A DNA stretch of 19,877 nucleotides from Thermoplasmata archaeon (GCA_003649715.1 QMSS01000009.1:1-19877), one strand, 5' to 3'. Counted from the stretch's first letter, positions 6,583 to 15,653 are shown. The notes: generated from the sequence alone by a model not told the origin. Numbers and translations are program-made.

Positions 6583-8934
6583 ATGAGAGAAGAACCTGAG
6601 ATAGTAAAAATACTGCGAAAAGAGGAGATGCTTAGAGAAAAACATGAGAATCAGGAGAGAGAAAAGAAGTTTCTATCAAAATCTGACACACACGATATTA
6701 ATCATGGCGAATGTAAAGAAAAAGGTTTGAAGAAAAACAAAGGTTTTGATAGAAAGCATATAGATTTATTTGAAACAGCGGTGGATCCCATCATCATTCT
6801 TGATAAGAATGGCCTTTTTATAGATATAAATCAGCAGGGTATAAAACTACTGGGATACAGTAAGGAGGAGCTTGTTGGTAAACATTTCGCTGAAGTTGGT
6901 ATTTTAACCGAAGAAAGTATGAATAAAACCATTGAAAATTTTGCTAAGAGAATGAATGGAGAAAACATTCCTATCTACGAGATCGAAGTGGTATCAAAAA
7001 ACGGGGAAATTATTCCTGCTGAGATAAACGCCAATGCAATATATGAGAATGGAGAGATCATAGGAGATTTAGTCATATTAAGAGATATACGTCAGAGGAA
7101 AAATGCAGAGTATATGCTAAGAGAGTCAGAGGAGAGATATAGGACCCTCTTTAACAATGCAGCAGATGGGATAATCATTCTAGATATCTATGGACAAATT
7201 CAATCCCTCAATAAGAGGTTCGAAGAGGAAACCGGTTATAACTTGGAAGAATTGATCGGGAAAGAATTTGTGACATCAGGTCTGTTAGACAAGGAAAATG
7301 CCACCAAGTTTTCAGAGTATATAAAAAAATTGTTGTCAAATACGGAGATCATCTCATTTGAAATAGAGTGTATAAACAGAGATGGAAAAAAAATTCCATA
7401 TGAGGTTAGAGCCGCTCCTATAAAAAGAGGAGACAAGATTGTGGAGATACAGGCTATTTTTAGGGATTTAAGAGAAAGAAGAAAAGTGGAGGAACAGCTT
7501 GTTAGATCAGAAAAAAAATTTAGAAATATCTTCGACGCAACAAGTGATTTGTTGTTGTATGTCGACATTGAAGGTAATGTTTTAGATGTAAATAAAACCG
7601 TGTTGGAAACGTTGAATCTGAAAAAAGATGAGATTATTGGAAAAAAATTCTATGAGTTAAAAGACTTGTTTTTCCCAGATCATGTTAAAGAATGTTTTAA
7701 AGATAACTGTTTTAAGTCTATGAGAAAATATGAGGGGGAGCTTGTAACAAAGTGGGGTATGAAACGTAGATTCTTGTTTGTAAATGATTTCATCCATGAA
7801 AATGGTGAAATAAAATGTATTCTTATCAAAGGTAGAGACATTACAGAGCAGCAAAAGGCGTGGGAGGAAATTGTAAAATCAGAGGAAAAGTATCGTATAT
7901 TGGCAGAGACATCTGCTGATGGTGTTTTTACAACCGATGTATTAGGTAGACTCACATATGTAAATCCTGCTTTGGAGAAGATTTTGGGTAGACGAAAGAG
8001 TCAGATTCTAGCAACACTTTTTAGAAACTATTTATCCAGAGAATCTGTTTATTTGTTCCAACAGACATTTATTGAGGCGAGAAGAACAGGTAAGAAGATA
8101 GAAAATGTGGAGTTGGAAGTTGTTCATAGCGATGGATATGTTATACCCATTGAGGTCAATGTTGCTCCGCTGAAAAAAGATGACAGATTTGTTGGCATAG
8201 AATGTACAGTTCGGGATATCACGGAAAGAAAAAAAGTTGAGAGAGAGCTGAGGAAATCTGAGCAGCTTAAAACAGAGTTTATGAATATCGCTGCGCATGA
8301 GCTGAAATCCCCTATCACACCTATAAAGGGATACTTGGAGTTGATATTGTCAGATAAGGATGCCAGTAGTAGGATCAAAAAATGGGCTAAGATAAGTCTT
8401 AGGAATGCAAAACGGCTGTTGAGGCTTGTGAATGATATATTGGATGTATCTAGGCTGGATACCGATACAATGAGGTTTAATATGGAGAAAATAGATCCAG
8501 TTGAACTTCTTAATGATGTTGTTGAGGATATGAGGCCCGGTGCGGAAAAGAAAAATCTTCAGTTTATAGTAGAGATCCCGCGGGATCTGCCGTATGTGGT
8601 GGGTGACAAAATTCGTTTGTCTCAGGTCTTGAAGAATCTATTGATCAATGCGATTAAGTTCACAGAAAATGGATACATAGCAGTTCGAGCTAGAAGTGAA
8701 GAGGGATATCTCCTTATTTCTGTTGAGGATACAGGTATAGGTATCTCTAGAGACGAGTTCAAAAAGATTTTTACAAAATTTTATCAGGCATATACTGGTG
8801 ATGATCGTAGGAGTGAGGGGGCTGGACTGGGGTTGTTTATCTGCCGGGAGATTGTCAAAAAACATGGTGGTGATATCCTGGTTGAGAGCGAGGTGGGGAA
8901 GGGAAGTGTGTTTACTGTGAAGCTGCCTGTCTAA
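6583..8934 (+). CDS. Soluble multi-PAS sensor histidine kinase
   Basis: A 783-aa kinase. A charged N-terminus (1-55) precedes four PAS domains (about 58-168, 183-297, 310-422, 435-548). The first, second and fourth show the 'DGIxxxDxxGxIxxxN' and 'RDITERK' patterns, while the third is more divergent. The HisKA domain has phospho-acceptor H572 in AAHELKSPITP. The ATPase domain has the N-box around N685-N689, G1 DTGIGI (716-721), FTKFYQ and G2 GAGLGLF (746-752), so it looks active. There is no signal peptide or membrane helix, so it should sense cytoplasmic signals. Ligands cannot be read from the sequence. An in-frame TGA at 6571 forces a start at or after 6583, with a weak GGGATGA upstream. 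Its 3' end overlaps the converging surface-protein gene by 23 bp. Confidence 0.95.
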   Translation: MREEPEIVKILRKEEMLREKHENQEREKKFLSKSDTHDINHGECKEKGLKKNKGFDRKHIDLFETAVDPIIILDKNGLFIDINQQGIKLLGYSKEELVGKHFAEVGILTEESMNKTIENFAKRMNGENIPIYEIEVVSKNGEIIPAEINANAIYENGEIIGDLVILRDIRQRKNAEYMLRESEERYRTLFNNAADGIIILDIYGQIQSLNKRFEEETGYNLEELIGKEFVTSGLLDKENATKFSEYIKKLLSNTEIISFEIECINRDGKKIPYEVRAAPIKRGDKIVEIQAIFRDLRERRKVEEQLVRSEKKFRNIFDATSDLLLYVDIEGNVLDVNKTVLETLNLKKDEIIGKKFYELKDLFFPDHVKECFKDNCFKSMRKYEGELVTKWGMKRRFLFVNDFIHENGEIKCILIKGRDITEQQKAWEEIVKSEEKYRILAETSADGVFTTDVLGRLTYVNPALEKILGRRKSQILATLFRNYLSRESVYLFQQTFIEARRTGKKIENVELEVVHSDGYVIPIEVNVAPLKKDDRFVGIECTVRDITERKKVERELRKSEQLKTEFMNIAAHELKSPITPIKGYLELILSDKDASSRIKKWAKISLRNAKRLLRLVNDILDVSRLDTDTMRFNMEKIDPVELLNDVVEDMRPGAEKKNLQFIVEIPRDLPYVVGDKIRLSQVLKNLLINAIKFTENGYIAVRARSEEGYLLISVEDTGIGISRDEFKKIFTKFYQAYTGDDRRSEGAGLGLFICREIVKKHGGDILVESEVGKGSVFTVKLPV

Positions 8935-11900
8935 ACATTTTTTTGGATGGGTTGAATATGTAGAATGTCATTTCTCCAGTTGAGATACTGTTTCCTTGTT
9001 GGTCGTATACCCTTGTTTCCAATGTGTGTTTGAGGAAGGCTTTTTCATTCCATTGCCAGAAATATGGTGGTGTGGTGATGGTTTCCTTGAGTTTGCCGTC
9101 TATGTAGAACTCTGCCTTGGCTATCCTGTTATCGTCTATGTTGATGCTCACTGGTCCAAGTATTATTGTTTTGAAAAATGGTATCAGTTTTTTGTTTTTT
9201 AGATAGACGAAATGGGTGAAACCTGTGCGTTTGGCTTTGTGTATTGTTAAGATGATTCCAGCTGCGGTGGCTGCGAGTATAGATATCCCTACTAGTGGAT
9301 GGGTTAGTATGTTTTCTCCAGCGTGTACATATGGGGTATAGTGGTAGTGAACTGTTGATTCTAATGTGTCCCCATTTTTATCTTTTACTAATATGTAGAA
9401 CTCATATACTCCTTTTTTTAGGTTTGACGGAGGTGTGTATGTGAATGTTTTGTTGTCCGCTGTAGTGATGCTGTTTAGATCTATCATTTTGTTGCCGAAT
9501 GCTGCGTCTAGTATGGTGACTGATGTGTTGTATGTTATGGTTATGGTTGTTTTGTCTTTGTTTATTGATCCTCCATCTATTGGGTCGAATGTTGGTTGTT
9601 GTAATGTGGTGGTTTGGATGTTTTGGTATATGATTTGGTATTGTGTCTCTGCATCATCTAGCAAATATATTTTGCCGTTTTTTCTCCATATTCTGTCTGC
9701 GGGTATTGTTTTGTTGGCCTTTTTGATTGTGATGTCAGCCTGTTCGTATAGATCTGTTGTTTCTAGGTATATCCATTTTGTTTTGTCTACTTTTATGTAT
9801 GATGTTGCTGTGTTGTTTTTTTCGTTAACAATAGTTTTGTAGATGTCTCCTGTTTTGTATTTCACTGGTGTTATTTTGTCTGTTGTGGAGTTCCATATCA
9901 GCTCAGGTATCTGTGTGTCATCGATTGATATTAGGAAGGAGATGTTTCCACTGAGGTTTATATGTCCTGTGTGTACTGCTGTTAGCTTGTTGTTGGGATC
10001 AAAGAATGTGTCTACTATACCGTCTCCATCACTGTCATAGCTGTAGAATAGTTTGTTGAGTGTTATGTTGTATTCTTTTTTTATCCAGTTCAGGGTGTTA
10101 TATGAGGTTTTTGTCTGTAGTAGCGGGTGTATTAGTATGTATGTGATGTCAGTGTTTGTTCTCTCATTGTTGTCTATGACTGTTAGTTTTACTGTGTAGT
10201 TTCCAGATGTGGAGTATGTGTGGTTGACATGCTTTCCTGTTGCTGTGTTTCCATCTCCGAAGTCCCAGGCATATTTTGTGATGGTACCGTCTAGGTCGAA
10301 GCTTTTTGATCCATTGAATGTTATTTTGGTGGTTACATATCCTGTGTATGGTCCATTGGCATCTGCTATTGGGTTCATGGTGTTGTTTTGGTTGCCTGAC
10401 GTATCGTTTGCATATATGATGCAGTATATTCTTTCTACTTTTTTTTCAGGGATGATGTTTTTTTCGTAAAGGTTTTCGCCTGTTTTGTCCATGTTAGCAG
10501 TTGTATGTGTGGAGCTGTTGTCATACCAGTATTCGATGTATACGTTTGTTACTTCGGTGTTGTCTGTTATGGTGACGCTGATGATGTAAGTGTTAGGGGA
10601 TATGTTGGTGTATAGTTGATGTTTGTTTATGGTTATGTGCGGTGGTTCTTTGTCTATGATGGTAATGTTTTTTTGTTCTGTGATTGCTGTGTTGCCCCAG
10701 CTATCATTTGCATAGAGATAGTATCGCAGATTGTCTGTGGTGCTGTCTAGTGTTATCGTCCATTCGAAAAAGTTTTTGTTGGTATTTATTAGTAGGTGGT
10801 TGCCTGATAGTTTTCCGTGCGTCCAGTATACCTTGACAGTTAGGTTTTTTGCGTTGTCCATATCATCTGTTACAGTGACGTTGAATGTGTATTTGCCACT
10901 GGGTGATCCTGTTTTGTCTGAGTTGTCTACTATGGTGGGTGGTGTTCCCTCTGTGATTTCGAAGTTTTCATAGGAGGAGTTTTTCCAGTTGTTTCCTGTG
11001 TCAGAGGCGGCTATGTAGATGCTGTATGTTCCAACGGATGTGTATGTCTTGTTGCAATAGTAGGTGTTTCCTGTTTTGTTTTGAGTTATTGATAGGTTGA
11101 TGGTTTGATCATTTGGGTATGTGATGAGTAGATGTACTGTTTTTATTTCTACATTGTCTGTGATAGTGGCTGATATGTTTATGTGCCCACCTGTTTTTTG
11201 TTTGCTTGGTGTTACTATTATATTGTTTATTTCTGGTGATATGATGTCGAGAAGTGGATGTTGGTCTTGATTCCCAGCGTATATGGTATATGGTGTGTCT
11301 CCTAGTCCATCATTGTTGTTATCGCTACCTGTGTAGTCATCCCAGTAGTTTCCCCCTAGATAAGGACCATCTACAATGTTTGTGCCCAGTGTCTTGGATG
11401 TATTCCATATGTTGCGGTTGATGCTTTTGTCACAGGCATTGTCTGCATTGTCATGGAAAAAGTTGTTGTACACATAGTTGTTTAGTGTGAAAAAATCCAT
11501 GTATACTCCATGTAACTGGTTTCCATATATCTCGTTGTTGTATATGTAGTCGTATGTAGAGTTGTATAGTCTCATTCCATCATAGCTGTTGTTGTTGATC
11601 GTGTTAGAGGAAATAGTGTTGTTGTCATCCGCAGTGAAATACATGCCATGTTTTTTGTTGTATGAGACTAGGTTGTTTTGTATGGTGTTGTTTGATCCAA
11701 CAATCATTATCCCATAGTTGTTGTTGCTATGAACAATGTTGTTGTTTATAATGTTCCAACTGGAGTTTTCCAGTATGATTCCATTGCTGTCGCTGTTTTG
11801 TATTTGGTTGTTTGATATGGTGTTGTAGTCGCAGTAATCATTTAGGTAAACACCATTTCCATTGTAGGAAAACATGTTGCTACTGATACCATTGTTGTCA

Positions 11901-12610
11901 CATGTTCTGTTTAGAAAAACGCCATTTGCCGTATTGTTTTGAACAACATTGTTTTCAATGGTGTTGTCATCTGATATATGGAGGTAGATGCCATTGTGGT
12001 TGTTGTCTATTGTGTTGTATGTTATGGTGTTTTGATCTGAGTTGTTTAACAGAATACCATGTCCTTGATTGTTTTTGATTATGTTGTCATAGATTAGATG
12101 GCTACCGCAGTTTTGTATAGATATACCATTTTGTCCATTGAGTATTATGTTGTCTGTTATTATAGAGCTGCTGGAGTTTATCATCACTACCGTATTATTT
12201 GGGTTGCTGCCACTGTTCCTTATTGTGAAATGGCTTATGTTTACGTTTTCAGCAGATATTGTTATGACATCACCATTCCCGTTGCCATCTATGATGGTTA
12301 CTGCTCTGTCTTCACCAAATATGTCCAGCTGTTTGTCTATAATGAGGTTTTCATAGTATGTTCCATTGTAGACAACTATTCTGTATCCATCTGTTGCATT
12401 GTCTATGGCATCCTGTATCCTAGTATATGTTTCGCCTTCTCCAACATAAAGAGTAGGGGGTGTTGATGCATAGCAGTTTTTATGATAAGGCAGGATAAAG
12501 TAGTTTATACTTAGCAGAAATGATATTAGAATGAGAATTGTCATCAATGTTTTTGATCTCATCCCATCCGCCTGCATATACTCCTGCATATACATTATCC
12601 ATTTTCCCAT
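8912..12610 (-). CDS. Large cell-surface protein: NosD/CASH beta-helix, Ig-like repeats, PKD domain, C-terminal membrane anchor
   Basis: A 1232-aa protein. A hydrophobic signal segment (about 21-40) is followed by a right-handed beta-helix of NosD/CASH repeats (about 55-400) rich in 'NNTIxxN' and 'GIxL' steps, closing with GGNYWDDYTGSD and GDTPYTI. Three Ig-like repeats follow (about 455-553, 556-652, 655-744), then a PKD domain (about 746-828, AWDFGDGNTATG), a DSDGDGIVD calcium-type loop (859-867), beta-rich regions, and a membrane helix (about 1104-1124) followed by KAKR. Many N-x-S/T sequons suggest heavy N-glycosylation outside the cell. Unusually, about 100 residues with an Ig-like look (FYIDGKLKETITTPPYFWQW) follow the helix. 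Several in-frame ATGs exist. M17 (12562, MRSKTLMTIL) gives the most normal signal peptide. Likely roles are adhesion, carbohydrate binding or surface layer; no enzyme active site was seen. Confidence 0.9.
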   Translation of the reverse strand: MGKWIMYMQEYMQADGMRSKTLMTILILISFLLSINYFILPYHKNCYASTPPTLYVGEGETYTRIQDAIDNATDGYRIVVYNGTYYENLIIDKQLDIFGEDRAVTIIDGNGNGDVITISAENVNISHFTIRNSGSNPNNTVVMINSSSSIITDNIILNGQNGISIQNCGSHLIYDNIIKNNQGHGILLNNSDQNTITYNTIDNNHNGIYLHISDDNTIENNVVQNNTANGVFLNRTCDNNGISSNMFSYNGNGVYLNDYCDYNTISNNQIQNSDSNGIILENSSWNIINNNIVHSNNNYGIMIVGSNNTIQNNLVSYNKKHGMYFTADDNNTISSNTINNNSYDGMRLYNSTYDYIYNNEIYGNQLHGVYMDFFTLNNYVYNNFFHDNADNACDKSINRNIWNTSKTLGTNIVDGPYLGGNYWDDYTGSDNNNDGLGDTPYTIYAGNQDQHPLLDIISPEINNIIVTPSKQKTGGHINISATITDNVEIKTVHLLITYPNDQTINLSITQNKTGNTYYCNKTYTSVGTYSIYIAASDTGNNWKNSSYENFEITEGTPPTIVDNSDKTGSPSGKYTFNVTVTDDMDNAKNLTVKVYWTHGKLSGNHLLINTNKNFFEWTITLDSTTDNLRYYLYANDSWGNTAITEQKNITIIDKEPPHITINKHQLYTNISPNTYIISVTITDNTEVTNVYIEYWYDNSSTHTTANMDKTGENLYEKNIIPEKKVERIYCIIYANDTSGNQNNTMNPIADANGPYTGYVTTKITFNGSKSFDLDGTITKYAWDFGDGNTATGKHVNHTYSTSGNYTVKLTVIDNNERTNTDITYILIHPLLQTKTSYNTLNWIKKEYNITLNKLFYSYDSDGDGIVDTFFDPNNKLTAVHTGHINLSGNISFLISIDDTQIPELIWNSTTDKITPVKYKTGDIYKTIVNEKNNTATSYIKVDKTKWIYLETTDLYEQADITIKKANKTIPADRIWRKNGKIYLLDDAETQYQIIYQNIQTTTLQQPTFDPIDGGSINKDKTTITITYNTSVTILDAAFGNKMIDLNSITTADNKTFTYTPPSNLKKGVYEFYILVKDKNGDTLESTVHYHYTPYVHAGENILTHPLVGISILAATAAGIILTIHKAKRTGFTHFVYLKNKKLIPFFKTIILGPVSINIDDNRIAKAEFYIDGKLKETITTPPYFWQWNEKAFLKHTLETRVYDQQGNSISTGEMTFYIFNPSKKMFRQAASQ

Positions 12611-12622
12611 TAAAAAATATTC
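12611..12622 (-). promoter_or_regulatory. TATA-like box of the surface-protein gene
   Basis: On the minus strand ATATTTTTTA lies directly before the first possible ATG. If it is the true TATA box, transcription starts near 12590. That excludes the first two ATGs and favours M12 (12577) or M17 (12562). Confidence 0.3.
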
Positions 12623-12703
12623 CTACCCAACTCTTTATCCTAGTCCCTCTGTCTTTTAGATGATGACAGTCAAAAATATGATGTCAATAGCTAAGGGGGG
12701 ATA

Positions 12704-12711
12704 TAAAAAAA
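12704..12711 (-). terminator. T-tract terminator after the CCA-adding enzyme
   Basis: On the minus strand seven T residues follow the TAA stop directly, a plausible archaeal terminator for the PAP2-CCA operon. Confidence 0.45.
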
Positions 12712-14103
12712 TTATCTCTCCCATGGCATTTTTTTGTCTAGATATGCTGTCCAGAAGTTTTTTAAATCATCTACTAGGAGATCATCGACATCAAGGATGT
12801 TGTAGCCTTTTTTCTTTATAACCTCATCTATGTGTTTCCCTAGACTTAGAGTTGTAAGTTTGTTTTTCAGGAGTTTCTTTATCTCTATGTATTCTCTTTT
12901 GATTTCTACATATAGTCTTCCGTTTTTTTCATATGGTTTTTTGGTTACACGTGGGTTGTTTTTCCATTTTTGTAGAAACTCTTCTACGTTTTTCTTTAGC
13001 CTTGTAGGCGGTCCTTTGTGTGTAAATGTTTTTGATAACTGTGTTTTGTCTGTTTGTAGAATTATATATATGATGTCGTTTGTTTCATCAACATGGAATT
13101 TAATGTCCATGACTTTGAAGTCATATTTAAGACATAGATCTTTTATGGAACGGAGGGCTTTACGTATTTGTGGATAAAGGTTTTCTGGTATGATATCTGG
13201 TTTTGGTAGTTTTATCCCAACAAAATGATATCCTGTTTTTCCGATCTTCTCTTTTATCCTTTTGAGAGGCCATGTTTTTATTTTTCGTGGGAAGAAAAAG
13301 GTGATACTAGGTTTTTTTATGTATTCTCTGGATGCTTTGATGAAGAGAACAAGTTTTTCTTTTGACACAGCTGAGGCTACATTTCTACTGTGATCCACGG
13401 GGTCTATGAATGTTAATGGTTCATCAAAATCTGGCAAGTTTTTTTTCTCTTTTTCTTTGGAGAGGTAAAGTTTTTTTCCAATGTTCCAGTTTTGCGCATC
13501 CTCTAGTACTTTTTGGAAGGATCCATATTTTATGATCAGGATTTCGCATAGATATCCTGAGAAGCCCTCTATCTCTGCCTCTGCTCCATAGCAGCCGATG
13601 CCTTTTAGAAACTGTTTCAGTAGCCTTACCTCTCTTTTTTGCTGCTCCTGTAGATGTTTTTTTACATATTCTGTGTGTAGAGGTGTTCTGTCAACTGCTG
13701 ATATTTTTTGGGATGCATATTCTATTTTGTAGCATGGAACTATCTCTGTTTTGTAGTCTTTGTAGATTCCTCGGATGTATGGGTGTTCTGCATAGCATTC
13801 CTGTGGTTTCTGAAGTACTTTTCTTCCAATAGATATAACATGTTTTTTTAGTTGTTCCTTGGAAAAATTTGTGGGGAAAAGTAGGAATAAGTCTATGTCT
13901 AGATTGTTTTTTAGATAGGTGTCTTTTGCTGTTGATCCAACTAGTATAGGATCAGCAGGTATTTTTCTTTTTTTGATCTCCCTCCGTACATCTTTTTTAA
14001 GAGCTTTTATGATTTTTTGTAACCTGTTTTTTTCTTCACAGGAGGGTGTAATTTTTTGCAATATTTTTTCTTCTATCTCCTTGCTGTCTTGTTTCCAATT
14101 CAT
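12712..14103 (-). CDS. cca: CCA-adding tRNA nucleotidyltransferase, archaeal class I
   Basis: A 463-aa enzyme that builds or repairs the 3'-CCA end of tRNA from CTP and ATP without a nucleic acid template. The nucleotidyltransferase head has LVGSTAKDTY (GS at 56-57), the two metal carboxylates D69 and D71 in NNLDIDLFLL, and a probable third at E120 in YKTEIVPCY. ISAVDRTPLHTEYV and LLKQFLKGIGCYG are typical of the archaeal class, as is FLKGIGCYGAEAEIEGFSGYL (about 165-185). Length is close to that of other archaeal CCA enzymes. It starts 7 nt after the stop of the PAP2-like gene and so shares its transcript. GAGAAG lies against the ATG as a weak ribosome site. Confidence 0.96.
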   Translation of the reverse strand: MNWKQDSKEIEEKILQKITPSCEEKNRLQKIIKALKKDVRREIKKRKIPADPILVGSTAKDTYLKNNLDIDLFLLFPTNFSKEQLKKHVISIGRKVLQKPQECYAEHPYIRGIYKDYKTEIVPCYKIEYASQKISAVDRTPLHTEYVKKHLQEQQKREVRLLKQFLKGIGCYGAEAEIEGFSGYLCEILIIKYGSFQKVLEDAQNWNIGKKLYLSKEKEKKNLPDFDEPLTFIDPVDHSRNVASAVSKEKLVLFIKASREYIKKPSITFFFPRKIKTWPLKRIKEKIGKTGYHFVGIKLPKPDIIPENLYPQIRKALRSIKDLCLKYDFKVMDIKFHVDETNDIIYIILQTDKTQLSKTFTHKGPPTRLKKNVEEFLQKWKNNPRVTKKPYEKNGRLYVEIKREYIEIKKLLKNKLTTLSLGKHIDEVIKKKGYNILDVDDLLVDDLKNFWTAYLDKKMPWER

Positions 14104-14110
14104 CTTCTCA

Positions 14111-14884
14111 TTAACCCTTTTCTCTATTTATAAGGGGTTCAAAAGATTTTTTTGAAAAAACTGTTTTTTTCAATATTATTTGTACTGATAGGGCTAGTGT
14201 GATGCCAGACACAACATCTAGTATCCAATGTATTGCCAGGTATATAACTGATATAATAACAGCCATTGCTAGGGTGTATACGAAGTAAGAGTATAGCTTG
14301 TTTTTGGTAAAAGATGTGGATCTTGCTATGAGTAACACCATAGCGACATGTAGCGATGGAAGGCAATTGTTTTGAGTAGTAGTCATATAAAAAAAATCTT
14401 CGACACCAGGCATCATCATGTTTAGCGGTGACTGTATTCCATAGTATGTGTACACATTTGTTATTGGCAGTATAAGGTAGAATGGCAGAGCAATTGTGTA
14501 TGTTAACAGAAGCCCATATGAGAGTGTCTTCATTGATTTTTCCTCATCTGCTACCAAAAAATATAGTGGTGTAAACCATAGTATGAATAGATACACTATG
14601 ATGTATATTGTTACGAAAAACATAACTAGACTTGGTATCCAATGTTGCTGCGCTAATTTTATTACAAAACCGTTTTCAATCACCTGTAGTTTTGAAGCAA
14701 AATCAATACCCACCCAGTCTGTAACAATAGGATCTATAATGTTTACTTCAAGAACATGAAATATTACAACTCCTATTATAATTATGATAAAAGGAAGTTG
14801 CTTTTTAAGAGTATGATAGAGTTTCGAAACATCTTTTTTATAAATGTCTCGTGGAAAAAATACTAGGAGCCCTATGACAAACAA
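14111..14884 (-). CDS. PAP2-family integral membrane phosphatase-like protein
   Basis: A multi-pass membrane protein of the PAP2 (PAP2_3/inositolphosphotransferase-like) group, which hydrolyses or transfers phosphate on lipid head groups. The signature is LPSLHVA (PSLH at 176-179) followed by AIHWILDVVSG with H219 and D223, the catalytic His and its Asp partner. Five to six hydrophobic helices are visible. The first usable start is TTG (14884), but that begins in the middle of a helix. The open frame continues upstream to a TAG at 14939-14941, adding a stretch that completes the helix (WILLIGVSNLILFVIGLLVFF). GGTGAT at 14933-14938 lies 6 nt before an ATA codon (14924-14926). The real start is thus unclear. 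It heads a two-gene operon with the CCA enzyme. The lipid substrate is unknown. Confidence 0.85.
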   Translation of the reverse strand: MFVIGLLVFFPRDIYKKDVSKLYHTLKKQLPFIIIIIGVVIFHVLEVNIIDPIVTDWVGIDFASKLQVIENGFVIKLAQQHWIPSLVMFFVTIYIIVYLFILWFTPLYFLVADEEKSMKTLSYGLLLTYTIALPFYLILPITNVYTYYGIQSPLNMMMPGVEDFFYMTTTQNNCLPSLHVAMVLLIARSTSFTKNKLYSYFVYTLAMAVIISVIYLAIHWILDVVSGITLALSVQIILKKTVFSKKSFEPLINREKG

Positions 14885-14932
14885 TATCAGGTTTGAGACA
14901 CCTATTAGTAGAATCCATTTTTCTATTATCTC

Positions 14933-14938
14933 ATCACC
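14933..14938 (-). promoter_or_regulatory. Strong SD-like site upstream of the PAP2 gene without a canonical start codon
   Basis: GGTGAT matches the archaeal SD core. In the PAP2 frame it is followed by GAG, ATA, ATA, GAA, AAA, TGG, with no ATG, GTG or TTG at a suitable distance. Either AUA or AUU initiates, or this copy carries a mutated start. Confidence 0.4.
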
Positions 14939-15011
14939 CTACCAGGTAAGTTTTGTAGGACAAACATGTTGTAGGATCACAGAGAATTTGTCATCCATTT
15001 TTTGTCTCTAA

Positions 15012-15025
15012 TAACTCCCTTTATA
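15012..15025 (-). promoter_or_regulatory. TATA-like box for the PAP2-CCA operon
   Basis: On the minus strand AAAAATATAAAGGG overlaps the last codons of the ThpR gene. It would start transcription near 14990, leaving a leader of about 65 nt before the AUA candidate start. Confidence 0.35.
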
Positions 15026-15578
15026 TTTTTATCTTGCTTATAGTTGTATAAACAGCTCCCTCTTTTGTTAGAACACTTTTTTTCAGTGCAACAGCCTCTA
15101 CATTGAATACCTTGAAACTAGTATCTGTATATCTTCTAATCACATTCATAAGGTCTTCTCTTTTTTTTGCTGTCTTCACACGTGCTATGGTCACATGAGG
15201 CGAAAACTCTCTTTTTTCCCTCTGAAATCCTAACTCTGATAGTCTTTCATCAATTCTACCTGCGATGATTTTTATAATATCTCCATCTTCTATTCCTATC
15301 CATATAACACGAATATAGTTTTGATTTGGGAAAACACCTGCTCCTCTGAGTTTGACTGTAAAGGGATCTACATCTACAACTGCATCTCTTATTATGTTTT
15401 CAATAGGTTTTATGAGTTTTTCTTCTACATTTCCAAGAAACTTTAGTGTTATGTGGATGCTCCTGGGTTTCACAAGTTTAACATCCGCCCCTGTTTCCAC
15501 TATCTGTCTCTGTAACTCCAAAAACAGTTTAGGCACATCTTCTATGTCAATGGCTATAAACCCTCTAAAACTTGACAT
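15021..15578 (-). CDS. thpR: RNA 2',3'-cyclic phosphodiesterase (2'-5' RNA ligase family)
   Basis: A 2H-superfamily enzyme that opens 2',3'-cyclic phosphates on RNA, with reversible 2'-5' ligation known in vitro for the family. Both HxTx motifs are present: HITL (H42) in RSIHITLKFLG and HVTI (H128) in SPHVTIARV. MSSFRGFIAIDIEDV is the usual N-terminus. I chose the ATG at 15578 (185 aa) because the upstream extension to 15650 does not belong to the family, and because the likely TATA-like TTTAAAAAAA (near 15671) predicts a transcript starting after 15650. GGGATGGT lies about 9 nt before the chosen ATG. Another ATG at 15596 is possible. It is flanked by the TatD-like gene (203 nt upstream of this start) and the PAP2 operon. 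Confidence 0.93.
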   Translation of the reverse strand: MSSFRGFIAIDIEDVPKLFLELQRQIVETGADVKLVKPRSIHITLKFLGNVEEKLIKPIENIIRDAVVDVDPFTVKLRGAGVFPNQNYIRVIWIGIEDGDIIKIIAGRIDERLSELGFQREKREFSPHVTIARVKTAKKREDLMNVIRRYTDTSFKVFNVEAVALKKSVLTKEGAVYTTISKIKI

Positions 15579-15653
15579 ATATCTAAACCATCCCATTTTT
15601 ACGGATAACCTACATTTTTTACACTCAAAAAATAAAATTGTTTTCACCATATT

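Noticed and set aside
9435..10040. Open frames on the plus strand inside the surface-protein gene, rich in Val/Leu/Ser
   Set aside because: They are antisense shadows of an Asn/Thr-rich gene. They have no SD or TATA, and their hydrophobic composition follows from reading AAC/ACA codons backwards.
8912..12610. Surface protein as a pectate lyase or other polysaccharide lyase
   Set aside because: The beta-helix has NosD/CASH repeats and the NYWDDYTG ending, but I could see no lyase catalytic Asp/Arg/Lys set.
15579..15650. Longer N-terminus of ThpR starting at 15650
   Set aside because: The extra 24 residues (MVKTILFFECKKC...) are not part of the family. The likely TATA box would place the transcript start inside them.
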